This document shows, piece by piece, positions 18,322-27,160 of a stretch of 64,000 bases of DNA. Position 1 is the stretch's first letter. Every line of letters begins with the position of its first letter. Source of the stretch: Lacunisphaera limnophila. Its GTDB lineage: Bacteria > Verrucomicrobiota > Verrucomicrobiia > Opitutales > Opitutaceae. Both the position numbers and the translations under genes were made by a program. The stretch is from positions 3,921,501 to 3,985,500 of the forward strand of contig NZ_CP016094.1 in NCBI RefSeq assembly GCF_001746835.1, written 5' to 3'. Below the pieces are notes generated by a model. That model was not told the origin of the DNA, did not search any database, and worked only from the letters and a program-made list of their open reading frames with translations.

Positions 18322-18338
18322 GAACTCCGCGCCGGTCC

Positions 18339-20507
18339 TCAGTGGACCAGACGGGAAACCATGGCGTAGACGATGAGCGCGAGCAGGATCAGGCCGGTGC
18401 CGAAGAAGATGAAGCCCCAGGTCTTGGCGATGTGCTTGCGGCCTTCCCAATCGTCGGACTTCACCCGGAAGACTTCGAGCCGGCCGGCGGCCACCAGGCG
18501 GTCGTACCAGCGCTTCCGCTCATGGAGCATCTCGGTCTTCGAGATGCGGCCGGAGAAGATGACGGTGTCCATCGGGAATTTCTCGATGCGGAAATGGGTG
18601 TTGAAGAAGTGGAACGAGAAGATGAAGCCGGCGGCCAGCAACGCCTCGTCGGAGTGCACCACCAGGGCGATGTTGATCACCCAGCCCGGCAGGAACTGCG
18701 TAAAGAAGCCGGGGAACCACATGATGAGGCCGGAGAAACCGATGATCGCCACGCCCCAGAAAACCGCGAAATAGTCAAAGCGCTCCCAATAGGTCCAGCG
18801 GTCGAACTGCGGCTTCGGGCCCTTGCCGAAGAACCACTTTTGGTGCGCGATGAAGTCGCGCCAGTCCTGCGGTGAGGGAACCATCGAGTCGGGGTGGAAG
18901 ATGATCCCAAAAAGGCGCGCCAGCGTGAACTTGCCCGTGACCGGATCCTTCAGGCCGCCGCGATTCCGCCAGAAGCCGCGCACCAGCGCGCCAAGGTGCA
19001 GGCCGAAGTACGCAAAGGTGACCACCGCCGCATAGTGGTGCAGGGTGCGCGCCACCTCGGCGTTGCCCAGCAGGCGGAACATGAGCTTCGCCCAGTCCGT
19101 GTAGTAGAACTTGAGCGGCATGCCGGTGATCACCAGGGCCAGGAAACTCGTCACCATCATCAGGTGCAGGAAGCGCTCAAAGGGCGTGAAGCGGGTGTAG
19201 TTCTCATCATCCACGTGCGTCTGCACCACGGCCGCGCGGAAGGTCTTCGTGTCGTGCAGGTAGAGGTAGATCGAACGGAAGAGCCAGAACGCCGTGTGCA
19301 GCCCGAAGAAGCTGAACACGCCGATGAGCAGCGAGGTCATGAACCAGAAGACCTTGTTCAGAATCGGGTAGTTCTCCTTGTCCAGCGGGTTGGCGTGCGG
19401 CTGGTACTCGGTGAACTTTGGCCCGACCCCCGGATGGCACTGCTGGCAGGTCGTCAGGATCTGGTCCTTGGACAGTCGCGAGCGCGGGTCGCTGACCGGG
19501 AAGACGTCGTGGTGGCCGTGGCAATCGTAGCACGCGGCGACATCGGAGGCCACGTTCGGCTGGCCGAGGGCCATGGCCTTGCCGTGGTAAGTCTCGCGGT
19601 AGTGCTCCAGCCGATCCTCGTGGCACTTGCCGCAGCTCTGGTCGCTGTTGGCCTTGAAGTGGGCGTTCGCCGGTTTCTCGATGTCGTGCGCGCTGTGACA
19701 GTCCGTGCAGACCGGACCCTGCTTGTCGCCTTTCAGCAACAACTGGCCATGCACGCTCTCCTTGTAGGTGTCCTCGATGCCCAGGTGGCAGGTGCCGCAG
19801 CTCTTGGCGATGTTGGCGTGGTTGGTGTGCGACTCCTTGTCGACACTGCGCTTGATGTCGTGGACGCCATGGCAGTCGTTGCAGGTGGGCGCCACCACCA
19901 GACCCATCTTGACGAGGGCCCGGCCATGGATGCTGTCGAGATAATGGCCCTCCGCCTTTGACTGGCCCATGCGGTAATCCTTGGTGATCTTCGCGTCGTC
20001 GTGGCATTTCGCGCAGGTCTTCGCCAGGTTGAACACGAACACCGGCGAGTCCGCCTGCTTGACCGGCACCATGTCGTGCGTGCCGTGACAGCTGGCGCAG
20101 GTGGCGGCGTCGGACGAGCCCATCTCATGGCTCACCCCGTGGATGCTGTGGTTGAACTGGGTGACCGCATCCGCGTGGCAGCTCGCGCATTGGGCCGGCG
20201 GCAGCTTGGAGGGATGCTCGGGTTCGGTGATCGAGGCGTGGCAATCCACGCAGTTGATTTTGCCATGCACCGATTTGGTGAAAATCTCAGGCCGCACGCC
20301 GACCCACTCCTTGGGCTGGCCCCGCTTGCGCGCCTTGAACTCGGCCTCGTGACAATCCAGGCACTCGCTGTTCGGGATGACCGCCGGAGCGGCCGCCAGC
20401 GCGACGGGCTCAGTCGGCTCGGCGCCCCGGACCGTCCCCCACCCCAAGGCCCAGACGCCGACCAGCGCCAGCATGATCCGGACCCACGATGAGGAGACCT
20501 TGTCCAT
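18339..20507 (-). CDS. 11-heme c-type cytochrome fused to membrane cytochrome b domain (CbcL-like)
   Basis: Predicted inner-membrane quinol/quinone oxidoreductase exchanging electrons with periplasmic cytochromes. The 722-aa protein has a signal sequence (about 9-29), a periplasmic half with eleven CXXCH motifs (CLDCH, CVDCH, CASCH, CASCH, CAKCH, CNDCH, CGTCH, CTDCH, CGKCH, CYDCH, CQQCH), then a C-terminal membrane half with helices carrying candidate heme b His ligands (FLHLMMVTSFLALVITG, LHHYAAVVTFAYFGLHLG, FIFSFHFFNTHF). The architecture matches Geobacter CbcL (recalled as nine c hemes plus a di-heme b domain) but with two more hemes. It is paralogous to the gene upstream, sharing NSECLDCHEAEFKAR. 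The ATG at 20507 is followed by a normal signal peptide. Confidence 0.88.
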   Translation of the reverse strand: MDKVSSSWVRIMLALVGVWALGWGTVRGAEPTEPVALAAAPAVIPNSECLDCHEAEFKARKRGQPKEWVGVRPEIFTKSVHGKINCVDCHASITEPEHPSKLPPAQCASCHADAVTQFNHSIHGVSHEMGSSDAATCASCHGTHDMVPVKQADSPVFVFNLAKTCAKCHDDAKITKDYRMGQSKAEGHYLDSIHGRALVKMGLVVAPTCNDCHGVHDIKRSVDKESHTNHANIAKSCGTCHLGIEDTYKESVHGQLLLKGDKQGPVCTDCHSAHDIEKPANAHFKANSDQSCGKCHEDRLEHYRETYHGKAMALGQPNVASDVAACYDCHGHHDVFPVSDPRSRLSKDQILTTCQQCHPGVGPKFTEYQPHANPLDKENYPILNKVFWFMTSLLIGVFSFFGLHTAFWLFRSIYLYLHDTKTFRAAVVQTHVDDENYTRFTPFERFLHLMMVTSFLALVITGMPLKFYYTDWAKLMFRLLGNAEVARTLHHYAAVVTFAYFGLHLGALVRGFWRNRGGLKDPVTGKFTLARLFGIIFHPDSMVPSPQDWRDFIAHQKWFFGKGPKPQFDRWTYWERFDYFAVFWGVAIIGFSGLIMWFPGFFTQFLPGWVINIALVVHSDEALLAAGFIFSFHFFNTHFRIEKFPMDTVIFSGRISKTEMLHERKRWYDRLVAAGRLEVFRVKSDDWEGRKHIAKTWGFIFFGTGLILLALIVYAMVSRLVH

Positions 20508-20597
20508 GTTGGCCAGTATGCCTCAACCGGAGCGTGGCGACTCCGCAGTCCTTGCGTGCCCGTGGGCGTATCTTGCAGGAATTGCGCAGTGCCGCGC

Positions 20598-22796
20598 TCA
20601 AGCCGGGTCCGACCCGCCCGGCGGTGGGCCCGGCGGCGGGGTCTGCTCCGCCGCTTTCATCGCCTCCAACTGCAGCGGATGCTCCTCCCGCATCTCGGCC
20701 TCCGACATCTGCCCGGTGAGCCAGGCTAGGTTCATCGGATACACATCCGGGTTGAAGATCACGAAATAGAAATGCCAGCAGATGATCGCCAGCGTCGCCA
20801 GGATGGCCTCGTAGTAGTGCACCGTGCGCGCGACGTCGAAACCGAGCTTGGCGAAGAGATTCATCGAGGTGTTGTCGAACCAGAGGACGGCGCCGGTGAT
20901 GCCCATCAGCAGCGTGCCCCAGACCATGGCCCAGTATTCGACCTTCTCGATGTAGCTGAACCGCCCGAAAGCAGGTTTCGTCGGCGCCAGGCCGAGGTTG
21001 TACCGCAACACCCGCCAGGGATCGGTCACATCGCGCCACCGCGGCAACAGATCGAGGAAGAGCTGCCGGCCCGGCCGGGTCCCGGCGAGGTACCAGACAT
21101 GCCAGGCGCCGCCGGCCAACATGATGACGCCGGCCACCCGGTGGATCAGGCCGCGCCACTCAAAGGCCCGCGCGCTGAGGCTGCGCAGCCCCACCACCCA
21201 CCACGCCTCGGGGAAACGCAGCATGAAGCCCGTGACCACCAACACGACAAAGCTGATCACCAGCACCAGATGCTGCAGTCGCTCATGCCCGGTCATGCGG
21301 ACGTAGAGCCGGTGGGCGACGTGGGGCTCCACCAGCTCGCCCTTCTGGATGGCGAGCTTCCGCCGGATCTTCTTCAGGAAATCCAGCCCGTTGTGCACGA
21401 GCATGCCGCCCACCGTCCCGGCGATCAAAATCAGATAGAACGTGGCGATCCAGTACAACACGGGGGAACCGTCGCGGTGCTCGTCGCTGGAGTGGACCGC
21501 GCCGATCGTGAACCGGTCGCCGGCGCCGGGATGACACTCGCCGCAGGTCTGCACCAGGTTCGCCTTGTGCACGCTCGAGGTCGGGTCTTCCTGTGACTTG
21601 ATGATGTGGCTGCCGTGGCAGCTGGCGCAGTTGACGACACTCACCGCGCCCCCGCGCACGGCGAGGCCGTGGTAACTGTCGGTGAAGGTTTTGAAGGTGT
21701 CGCTCGAAAGCCCGTAACGGCGGGTAAGCCGGACCGAGTCATGGCATTCGGCGCAAACCTGCTGAGCCAGGTTCGCCGAGTGGACCCGGGAGGCCGGATC
21801 CTTGTGCGGCTTGATGTCATGCTCGCCGTGACAGCTGGTGCACCCGGCGGAGTCCAGGTTGCCCTGGCCGAGGGCGATGGCATGCACGCTCTGGCGGTAG
21901 TCGTCCGCCTGCTTTTCATGACAGCGCGCACAGGTTTCCGTGAGGTGCAGCCGATTGATGGACGCCGAGCCCACCGCGGCCTTGTTCATGGCATGCGCGC
22001 CGTGACAGTCCACGCAGCTGGCGGCGTCCGCCTTGCCGGCCTGCAGCGCGGCCCCGTGCACGGAAAGATCAAAACCGGCCACGAACTTCGCGCCAGCCGT
22101 CGGCTGCTCCCCCGCCCCGGGATGGCCCACGTGGCAGGATTCGCAGAGGACAGCCTGGGCCAGCTTCAGCTCCACCGTCGGGCTCTTCAGCGCCTGCGCG
22201 CTGATCGGGTCGCGGTGGCAGGACAGGCAGTTGGGGGGGCGACGGTCGGAGCCGGGTACATTCAGGGCGTGCGCCGAGGCGAGGAATCCCTGTTGCGCTT
22301 CCTGGTGACAGCGCCCGCAGGCCTCCGCCTGGACGCGGGCCGCAAACGGAAAGTCCGGGTGCTTCCCCGCCAGCATCTCATGCGGGTCGTGACAGGACGC
22401 GCAGCTCGTGTCCTCGCCCTCCGGCCGCGGGTTCAACGCCATCCGGGGATGGAAGGCATGCTTGGCCGCGGTGTCCTCGTGGCACGACAGGCAGTCCACC
22501 TTCGGCAGTTTGGACGGATGTTCCGGCTCGGTGATGCTCGTGTGACATTCCACGCAGGCCAGCCCCCAGTGGGCGGACTGTTCGTAGGCGGCGGGTTTGA
22601 TCCCGATCCATTCCTTGGGCTGACCCTTCTTGCGCGCCTTGAATTCCGCCTCATGGCAGTCGAGGCACTCGCTGTTGGGCACCACCGGCGGCGGCTTGCC
22701 GCCAACGATGGCTTCCTCCCCGCGGACCCAGACGGCCGCGCTGAGCCCGACCCAAACAACGCCGGCAAAAAGCCGGAGCAGAGCTGAAGTGTTCAT
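20598..22796 (-). CDS. 13-heme c-type cytochrome fused to membrane cytochrome b domain (CbcL-like)
   Basis: Second fusion of the same architecture (732 aa): signal peptide (LLRLFAGVVWVGLSAAVWVRG), thirteen CXXCH motifs between about residues 40 and 420, then a cytochrome b561/HydC-like membrane part with His-bearing helices (HERLQHLVLVISFVVLVVTG, LIHRVAGVIMLAGGAWHVW, TVHYYEAILATLAIICWHFY). It probably shuttles electrons between the quinone pool and the periplasm. I start at ATG 22796, preceded by AAGGGA. The frame is open 52 codons further upstream, but only this start gives a signal sequence at the N-terminus. The C-terminus is Pro-rich (TPPPGPPPGG). It probably arose with the downstream 11-heme gene by duplication followed by gain or loss of heme modules. 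Confidence 0.87.
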   Translation of the reverse strand: MNTSALLRLFAGVVWVGLSAAVWVRGEEAIVGGKPPPVVPNSECLDCHEAEFKARKKGQPKEWIGIKPAAYEQSAHWGLACVECHTSITEPEHPSKLPKVDCLSCHEDTAAKHAFHPRMALNPRPEGEDTSCASCHDPHEMLAGKHPDFPFAARVQAEACGRCHQEAQQGFLASAHALNVPGSDRRPPNCLSCHRDPISAQALKSPTVELKLAQAVLCESCHVGHPGAGEQPTAGAKFVAGFDLSVHGAALQAGKADAASCVDCHGAHAMNKAAVGSASINRLHLTETCARCHEKQADDYRQSVHAIALGQGNLDSAGCTSCHGEHDIKPHKDPASRVHSANLAQQVCAECHDSVRLTRRYGLSSDTFKTFTDSYHGLAVRGGAVSVVNCASCHGSHIIKSQEDPTSSVHKANLVQTCGECHPGAGDRFTIGAVHSSDEHRDGSPVLYWIATFYLILIAGTVGGMLVHNGLDFLKKIRRKLAIQKGELVEPHVAHRLYVRMTGHERLQHLVLVISFVVLVVTGFMLRFPEAWWVVGLRSLSARAFEWRGLIHRVAGVIMLAGGAWHVWYLAGTRPGRQLFLDLLPRWRDVTDPWRVLRYNLGLAPTKPAFGRFSYIEKVEYWAMVWGTLLMGITGAVLWFDNTSMNLFAKLGFDVARTVHYYEAILATLAIICWHFYFVIFNPDVYPMNLAWLTGQMSEAEMREEHPLQLEAMKAAEQTPPPGPPPGGSDPA

Positions 22797-23081
22797 CGTC
22801 CCTTGCGGAACGACAAAGTGCCACATCCCGCGACCGCCGGCTGCGCAGGAGTTGGCAGGCGCGGAGCGTATCTTGTGAGTGGCACCCCGCCGCGGCCGCC
22901 CGGTAGCGGAAAGCGTAAGCATTTCGTCTCGCGCGCAAACGAAACGCCCCACGTGCCACGAGCGAATGCTACGCTAGCTTGGTCTCTTGCCGTGAACGCA
23001 CGGGATCAGGCCTGGCAAAGGCTGAAGGGCGGGCTTCCACCCTTCAGCGAGATTAAACGGATCCCCTGCCCGACCGGCCGG
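22797..23081. other. 285-bp gap between two cytochrome genes
   Basis: No gene is seen. The gap holds a 9-bp hairpin (GCTGAAGGG/CCCTTCAGC, 23022-23049), 33 bp after the ImcH-like stop, without a good T run. It also holds the decamer CAAGATACGC (minus strand, 22866-22875), about 70 bp before the 13-heme gene. The same decamer lies about 60 bp before the 11-heme gene. The 13-heme gene therefore probably has its own promoter here. Confidence 0.4.
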
Positions 23082-24581
23082 CTACTTGCCCTGGATGCCG
23101 CCGTTGTGACAGTCGGCGCAGGTCAGTTCCTCGTCGTACTCACCGTTGGGGTGCACGAACTCAAGGCCGGTGGGACTGATGGAGGCGAGCTCCTCGCCCT
23201 TGCCCTGCGCGATGATGGTATGGCACGAGGTGCAGTCACTGGCGCGCACGGTCTCGCCCTTTTCCGTCTTGTGCTTGTCATCATGGCAGCGGAAGCAGCC
23301 GACCCAGTCCTTGTGCCCGATGTTATTCGGGTAGACGCGCCAGTCGGCCTTGCGCTCGGGGAAGATGGTCGTGGCGTAGATCTCCTGCACCGCGGCGATG
23401 GTGCCGGGCAGGTCCGCGTGGTCCTTGTATTTCGCCTGGAGGAATTCGGCGATCTTGGCGGGGGCCTCGGCGGAGGTGGTGATCTCCTCCTGCATCATGG
23501 CCTGGACCGCGCTGCGCTTGATGTTGGGCAGCTTGGTGCTGACCTTGCCGAGGGCCATGGCGTGCTCCACGGTCTCGTTGGCCGTGGGGAAGACGTGGGC
23601 CGGACGGTTGTGGCAGTCCATGCAGTCCATGGCGCGCACCAGGTCGGCGGGCGGCTCGCCCTTGAATTCCTCGTTGCGGAAGATCTTCACCGTGCCGGCC
23701 TTCTTGTCGGTCACGCGCATCCAGACGATGTCCTGGCGCTTGGTGTCCACGGCGTAATACTCGACCACGTTGTCGGGGCTCACATGCCAGTGAATGCCCC
23801 CGATCGGGCTCCCGGGCCGGCCGGCATTCACGTGCATGAGCATGCGGATGGTGTGGGTGTCATTTTTCCGGTTGGAGAGGTAATGGTCATAGACCAGCTC
23901 GACGTTGCCGTGGAACTTCTCCGGCCAGTGGCACTGCTCGCAGGTTTCGCGGGCCGGGCGGAGGTTGTGCACGGGTGTCGGGATCGGGCGCTGGTAGTTG
24001 TCGAGGGTGTAACCGATGAGCTGGCGGGTGCCGTTGAGCTTGGCCTGAATGAAGGCCGTCGCCCCCGAGCCGACATGGCACTGCACGCAATCCACCCGTG
24101 CATGGGCGCCGCGCTGGTACGTCTGGAATTCGGGATTCATCGCCGTGTGGCAGACCTGGCCGCAGAACTGGTTGGACTCGGCGTAATGGTAGGACTGGTA
24201 GCTGCCGAAGGCGCTGAGCAGCAGGAAAACCACCCCGCCGGCGCCAAACAGGACGAGCAGGCGGCGCTGCGCGGCGTTGCTGAAATCCAGCCGCCACTTG
24301 TCGGGCTTGGTCGCCGCATGCTTCGCCGCCCAACGGCGCTGAGCCCAGGCCCCAAAGAAAGTCAGGGCGATGCCGGCAATCAAAAAGCCGGGCGCGACGA
24401 TGTAGCTGAAAATGCCGAGGTAGGGATTCTGGTTGGACCCGGTGAGGTCCATCCAGGTCAGCAGGGCAAAGGAGAACAGGGACCCGAGCGAGAGCACCGC
24501 GCCGATCGCGCTGATCCAATTGTTGAAATCCGAACGGGGTTTGGATGCGGCGGCGGGCGGCGGGACGGGAGCGTCACTCAT
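23082..24581 (-). CDS. Seven-heme NapC/NirT-type inner-membrane cytochrome (ImcH-like)
   Basis: Predicted membrane-anchored quinol-oxidising cytochrome of 499 aa. Three N-terminal helices (about 20-46, 56-79, 103-130) precede a periplasmic domain with one CX3CH motif (CGQVCH, directly after helix 3) and six CXXCH motifs (CVQCH, CEQCH, CMDCH, CFRCH, CTSCH, CADCH). Three helices plus seven hemes on a NapC/NirT core is the layout I recall for Geobacter ImcH, which serves high-potential extracellular acceptors. Ordinary NrfH/NapC proteins have one helix and four hemes. It lies between the small cytochrome and the CbcL-like genes, so the cluster holds both kinds of quinone entry point. The ATG at 24581 gives a 19-residue cytoplasmic lead. 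Confidence 0.88.
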   Translation of the reverse strand: MSDAPVPPPAAASKPRSDFNNWISAIGAVLSLGSLFSFALLTWMDLTGSNQNPYLGIFSYIVAPGFLIAGIALTFFGAWAQRRWAAKHAATKPDKWRLDFSNAAQRRLLVLFGAGGVVFLLLSAFGSYQSYHYAESNQFCGQVCHTAMNPEFQTYQRGAHARVDCVQCHVGSGATAFIQAKLNGTRQLIGYTLDNYQRPIPTPVHNLRPARETCEQCHWPEKFHGNVELVYDHYLSNRKNDTHTIRMLMHVNAGRPGSPIGGIHWHVSPDNVVEYYAVDTKRQDIVWMRVTDKKAGTVKIFRNEEFKGEPPADLVRAMDCMDCHNRPAHVFPTANETVEHAMALGKVSTKLPNIKRSAVQAMMQEEITTSAEAPAKIAEFLQAKYKDHADLPGTIAAVQEIYATTIFPERKADWRVYPNNIGHKDWVGCFRCHDDKHKTEKGETVRASDCTSCHTIIAQGKGEELASISPTGLEFVHPNGEYDEELTCADCHNGGIQGK

Positions 24582-24608
24582 GGCGTGGATCGTTGGGTGA
24601 TAAAAGAA

Positions 24609-24646
24609 TTTTCCCGGCGTGAACGGCTGGGCTCACGTCGGGAAAA
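24609..24646 (-). terminator. Strong hairpin between small cytochrome and ImcH-like gene
   Basis: TTTTCCCGGCGTGA (24609-24622) and TCACGTCGGGAAAA (24633-24646) form a 14-bp inverted repeat with one G-U pair. On the minus strand it is followed by TTCTTTTATC. It has the shape of an intrinsic terminator or RNA-processing hairpin dividing the conduit genes (octaheme, porin, small cytochrome) from the inner-membrane oxidoreductase genes, so expression may step down here. Confidence 0.6.
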
Positions 24647-24663
24647 GAGGAATCGGCAAAGGC

Positions 24664-25005
24664 TCAGGCCTTCAGCTTGCGGATGAAGTCGACCAGGTCC
24701 TTGGCCTCCGTGTCAGGCTTCTCGAGTTCGTCCTTGAACGCCTTCATGCGCTCCTTGCCGTTCTCGGTGACACCCTCGAGGATGGCCTTGAGCATCTCCT
24801 CATCCTTGAGTTCGGCCTGGACCGCAGCGTCGGAATAGTCGCGGATCTTGAGTTTCTTGCCCTGCTTGGTCTGGGCCTTGCCATCCTCACCGTGACAGGA
24901 GGCGCAGAGGTTTTCCCAGTTTTCCGCGGCGGTGGCGGCGCGGCCGGCAACACAAACGGAGGCCAGCGTGAGGCCGAGCAGAGCGAGTTTCGTGGTGGTT
25001 TTCAT
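24664..25005 (-). CDS. Small periplasmic monoheme cytochrome c
   Basis: Class I c-type cytochrome of 113 aa with a signal peptide (KLALLGLTLASVCVAGRAATA), one CASCH heme motif at about residues 35-39 (LCASCHGEDGKAQ), and a likely Met ligand in ERMKAF. The start is ATG 25005 (MKTTTKLALLG); the frame extends 40 codons upstream into the porin gene tail and is not used. It lies 28 bp after the porin stop. A small soluble carrier between inner-membrane oxidoreductases and the outer-membrane conduit is the expected role (inference from position). Confidence 0.88.
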   Translation of the reverse strand: MKTTTKLALLGLTLASVCVAGRAATAAENWENLCASCHGEDGKAQTKQGKKLKIRDYSDAAVQAELKDEEMLKAILEGVTENGKERMKAFKDELEKPDTEAKDLVDFIRKLKA

Positions 25006-25033
25006 CGGAGTGAATCGGAGGGGGTGGAGCAGA

Positions 25034-27139
25034 TCAGAACCGGTATTGCAGCTTGCCGTAGAGCATGTGCGCCTCGTAGTCGGCATAACCGCCATTCGGC
25101 ACGTCATCGTTCTTGGCGTAGGCATACTTTAGCGTCACCGAGGTGCGGCGGTCAAGCCTGCGGGTCCAGGTGACGGAGGCCAGCTGCGTCTTCGCATCGG
25201 AACCATAGGCGACCGTGCGATTCGAGTTGTCCACAAAGCTGTCCTTGGACTCGGTGACCGCGTAGTCGAAGTAGACATCGCTCTGCTCGTCGAGCACGTA
25301 GCCGCCACCCAGGCTGAGGTAGATGTAGTTGGCGTCGGAGTTCTTCACCAGGCCGCCGGCGGCGCCCGTGAGCGGGGCGGCGGGGGTGCGCAGCGTGTCC
25401 CAAACCATGTTGGCTGCACCCTGCACGTACCAGCGCGGACGCGGGGTCCAGCTGATGGTCTCGGAGATGATGTGCGTGGTCATGCTGCCGCTCTCGTTGA
25501 AGGCCAGGCCGATGTCCTGCGAGGTGATCGAGCTATCCTGATAATCGTAGCGGGTGACCGAGCGCAGCTGGGCACCGAGCTTCGTGCTGAGGCGGACGTT
25601 GAAGTCGTTCGTCTCGAAGTCCTGGTTCGCCAGGTAGGCGGGATAACGGTCGGCCGAGCTGACGGTATTGTCGCGGGTGTTCCGGTAATCGTTGGTGCGA
25701 ACCTTGTAGTAGTACTGGGCCGCCACCGTGGTGCCGGGCATGACATACCAGGTCGCCGTGGCGGCGTACTTCTCGCTCATGCGCTCAAAGCGGGTGTCGC
25801 GGTCGATCGAGACGATGGCATGAGTCGTGCCGGGCTCGAGGATGCGTTCTTCCGTGAGATCACCTTCGGAATCGGTCCAGTCGGCCTTGAAGTTCAGGGA
25901 GACCTTTTTGATGCCGGTGTAGCGGGTCTCGATGCTGGCCGCGACGACTTCCCAGTCCTTCTCGCTGTCGGCGCCGACGAGCTCGACCGCGGGCGGGCGG
26001 GTCGTGCCGCCGCCGAAGTTGGTCTCCTCGAACTCAACCTCGTTGGTCCAGTCGATGGTCTCGAAGCGGACGGAAGGGACGATGACCAGGGTCTCGCGCG
26101 GCTGGTAGCGGGCGCTGAGTGTGCCAATGGTCTGCTTCATCTCGGACTTGCCGTGCAGGGCGAAGAAACCCTCGTCGCGCTGCTGGCGGTTGACGAAGGC
26201 ACCGTCATACACCGGGTCGTAGTCGGCACCGTAGATGCGACTGCCGCTCAGAGTGGTATCGATGGTCGTGGTCGCGACGGCCGTGGTGACCATCAGCTTG
26301 TCGTGAATCTTGTTCTCGTAGGAGCCGCGCACCTGGAAGAGGTCGTAATCCTGACCTTCCTTCGCGGTAATCTTGCGGTCCAGCCCCGCTTCGCCGGCGC
26401 GCCGGTTGATGTTGCGGGAGTTGGTGTAGTCACCTTGGTCGACGCGAACACCCAAGGCCCAAGCGCTGTTGTCCTTGGCCTGGCTGACGTCAGCCGAGAG
26501 CTGGTGGCGCTTCTCGTCGATGCCGAGGAAGGTGGGCAGGAGACCGCGGGTGTTCGCCGCGTTGACGGCCAAGCCGGTGTCACCCCAGGAGGTGGAACTC
26601 TTCGTGCCCTTGCGGGTGAAGAGGTCGTACCGGACGTTGAAATGCGGCTTGTCCTCGGGGAGGAAGCCGGCCTCGAACCAGAGGTTGCCCCGGTCGATGG
26701 CGAGGTCCTCGTCATAGAGCGAGCGGGTGAACATCCGGGACGGCAGGTAACCGCCGCGGCCGTCATACCAGACCCGGAATTCCTTGTAGCCGAGCTTCAC
26801 GAATCCGACGTCGTCCTTGGTCACGGTGAGGTCGAAGAGGTAGTCGTTGTTGCCCGCCAGCGCCCGGCCCTTGAGGACCAGGGTCGTGGTGTCGTTGAGC
26901 GACTTCGTGAGGTAGAGATCCTCGACGCCACCAAACCCGTTCTTGTCGAGCAGGTTGTGTTTTTGAAAGGCCGGGCTGTGGCCGTCGGTGTCGACGTAGC
27001 CGTAGGCGAAATCAATGTTGTTCTCGAGCGGGGCTTCTTTCGGTTCGGCAGCCGGCAGTGCGCCGGCGGCGAGAAAGAGGCCCGCGCACACCAACACGAC
27101 AGGCCGGCTAAGGGAGGGGATGGAAGAGTTGAGGTTCAT
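25034..27139 (-). CDS. Outer-membrane beta-barrel porin of porin-cytochrome conduit (MtrB/PioB family)
   Basis: Large outer-membrane barrel of 701 aa with a signal peptide (VVLVCAGLFLAAGALPAAEP) and alternating amphipathic beta strands throughout. Examples are TTLVLKGRALAGNNDYLFDL, KPHFNVRYDLFTRKG and SVTLKYAYAKNDDVPNGGY. It ends in Phe (YGKLQYRF), the usual barrel-assembly signal. In MtrAB/PioAB/OmaB-OmbB systems this barrel holds a multiheme cytochrome and lets electrons cross the outer membrane. The immediately upstream gene, 21 bp away, encodes that cytochrome. Assignment is by length, strand pattern and context; MtrB/PioB sequences diverge widely. Confidence 0.87.
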   Translation of the reverse strand: MNLNSSIPSLSRPVVLVCAGLFLAAGALPAAEPKEAPLENNIDFAYGYVDTDGHSPAFQKHNLLDKNGFGGVEDLYLTKSLNDTTTLVLKGRALAGNNDYLFDLTVTKDDVGFVKLGYKEFRVWYDGRGGYLPSRMFTRSLYDEDLAIDRGNLWFEAGFLPEDKPHFNVRYDLFTRKGTKSSTSWGDTGLAVNAANTRGLLPTFLGIDEKRHQLSADVSQAKDNSAWALGVRVDQGDYTNSRNINRRAGEAGLDRKITAKEGQDYDLFQVRGSYENKIHDKLMVTTAVATTTIDTTLSGSRIYGADYDPVYDGAFVNRQQRDEGFFALHGKSEMKQTIGTLSARYQPRETLVIVPSVRFETIDWTNEVEFEETNFGGGTTRPPAVELVGADSEKDWEVVAASIETRYTGIKKVSLNFKADWTDSEGDLTEERILEPGTTHAIVSIDRDTRFERMSEKYAATATWYVMPGTTVAAQYYYKVRTNDYRNTRDNTVSSADRYPAYLANQDFETNDFNVRLSTKLGAQLRSVTRYDYQDSSITSQDIGLAFNESGSMTTHIISETISWTPRPRWYVQGAANMVWDTLRTPAAPLTGAAGGLVKNSDANYIYLSLGGGYVLDEQSDVYFDYAVTESKDSFVDNSNRTVAYGSDAKTQLASVTWTRRLDRRTSVTLKYAYAKNDDVPNGGYADYEAHMLYGKLQYRF

Positions 27140-27160
27140 CGCGGTATCCTGGGTTGGCGG

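Noticed and set aside
22797-22900. Sigma-54 promoter before the 13-heme gene (TGGCAC present)
   Set aside because: The GC dinucleotide required ten bases after GG is missing; spacing does not fit -24/-12.
22797-22952. Longer N-terminus for the 13-heme cytochrome
   Set aside because: The upstream 52 codons encode no signal peptide or conserved residues; ATG 22796 has an RBS-like AAGGGA and begins a signal sequence.
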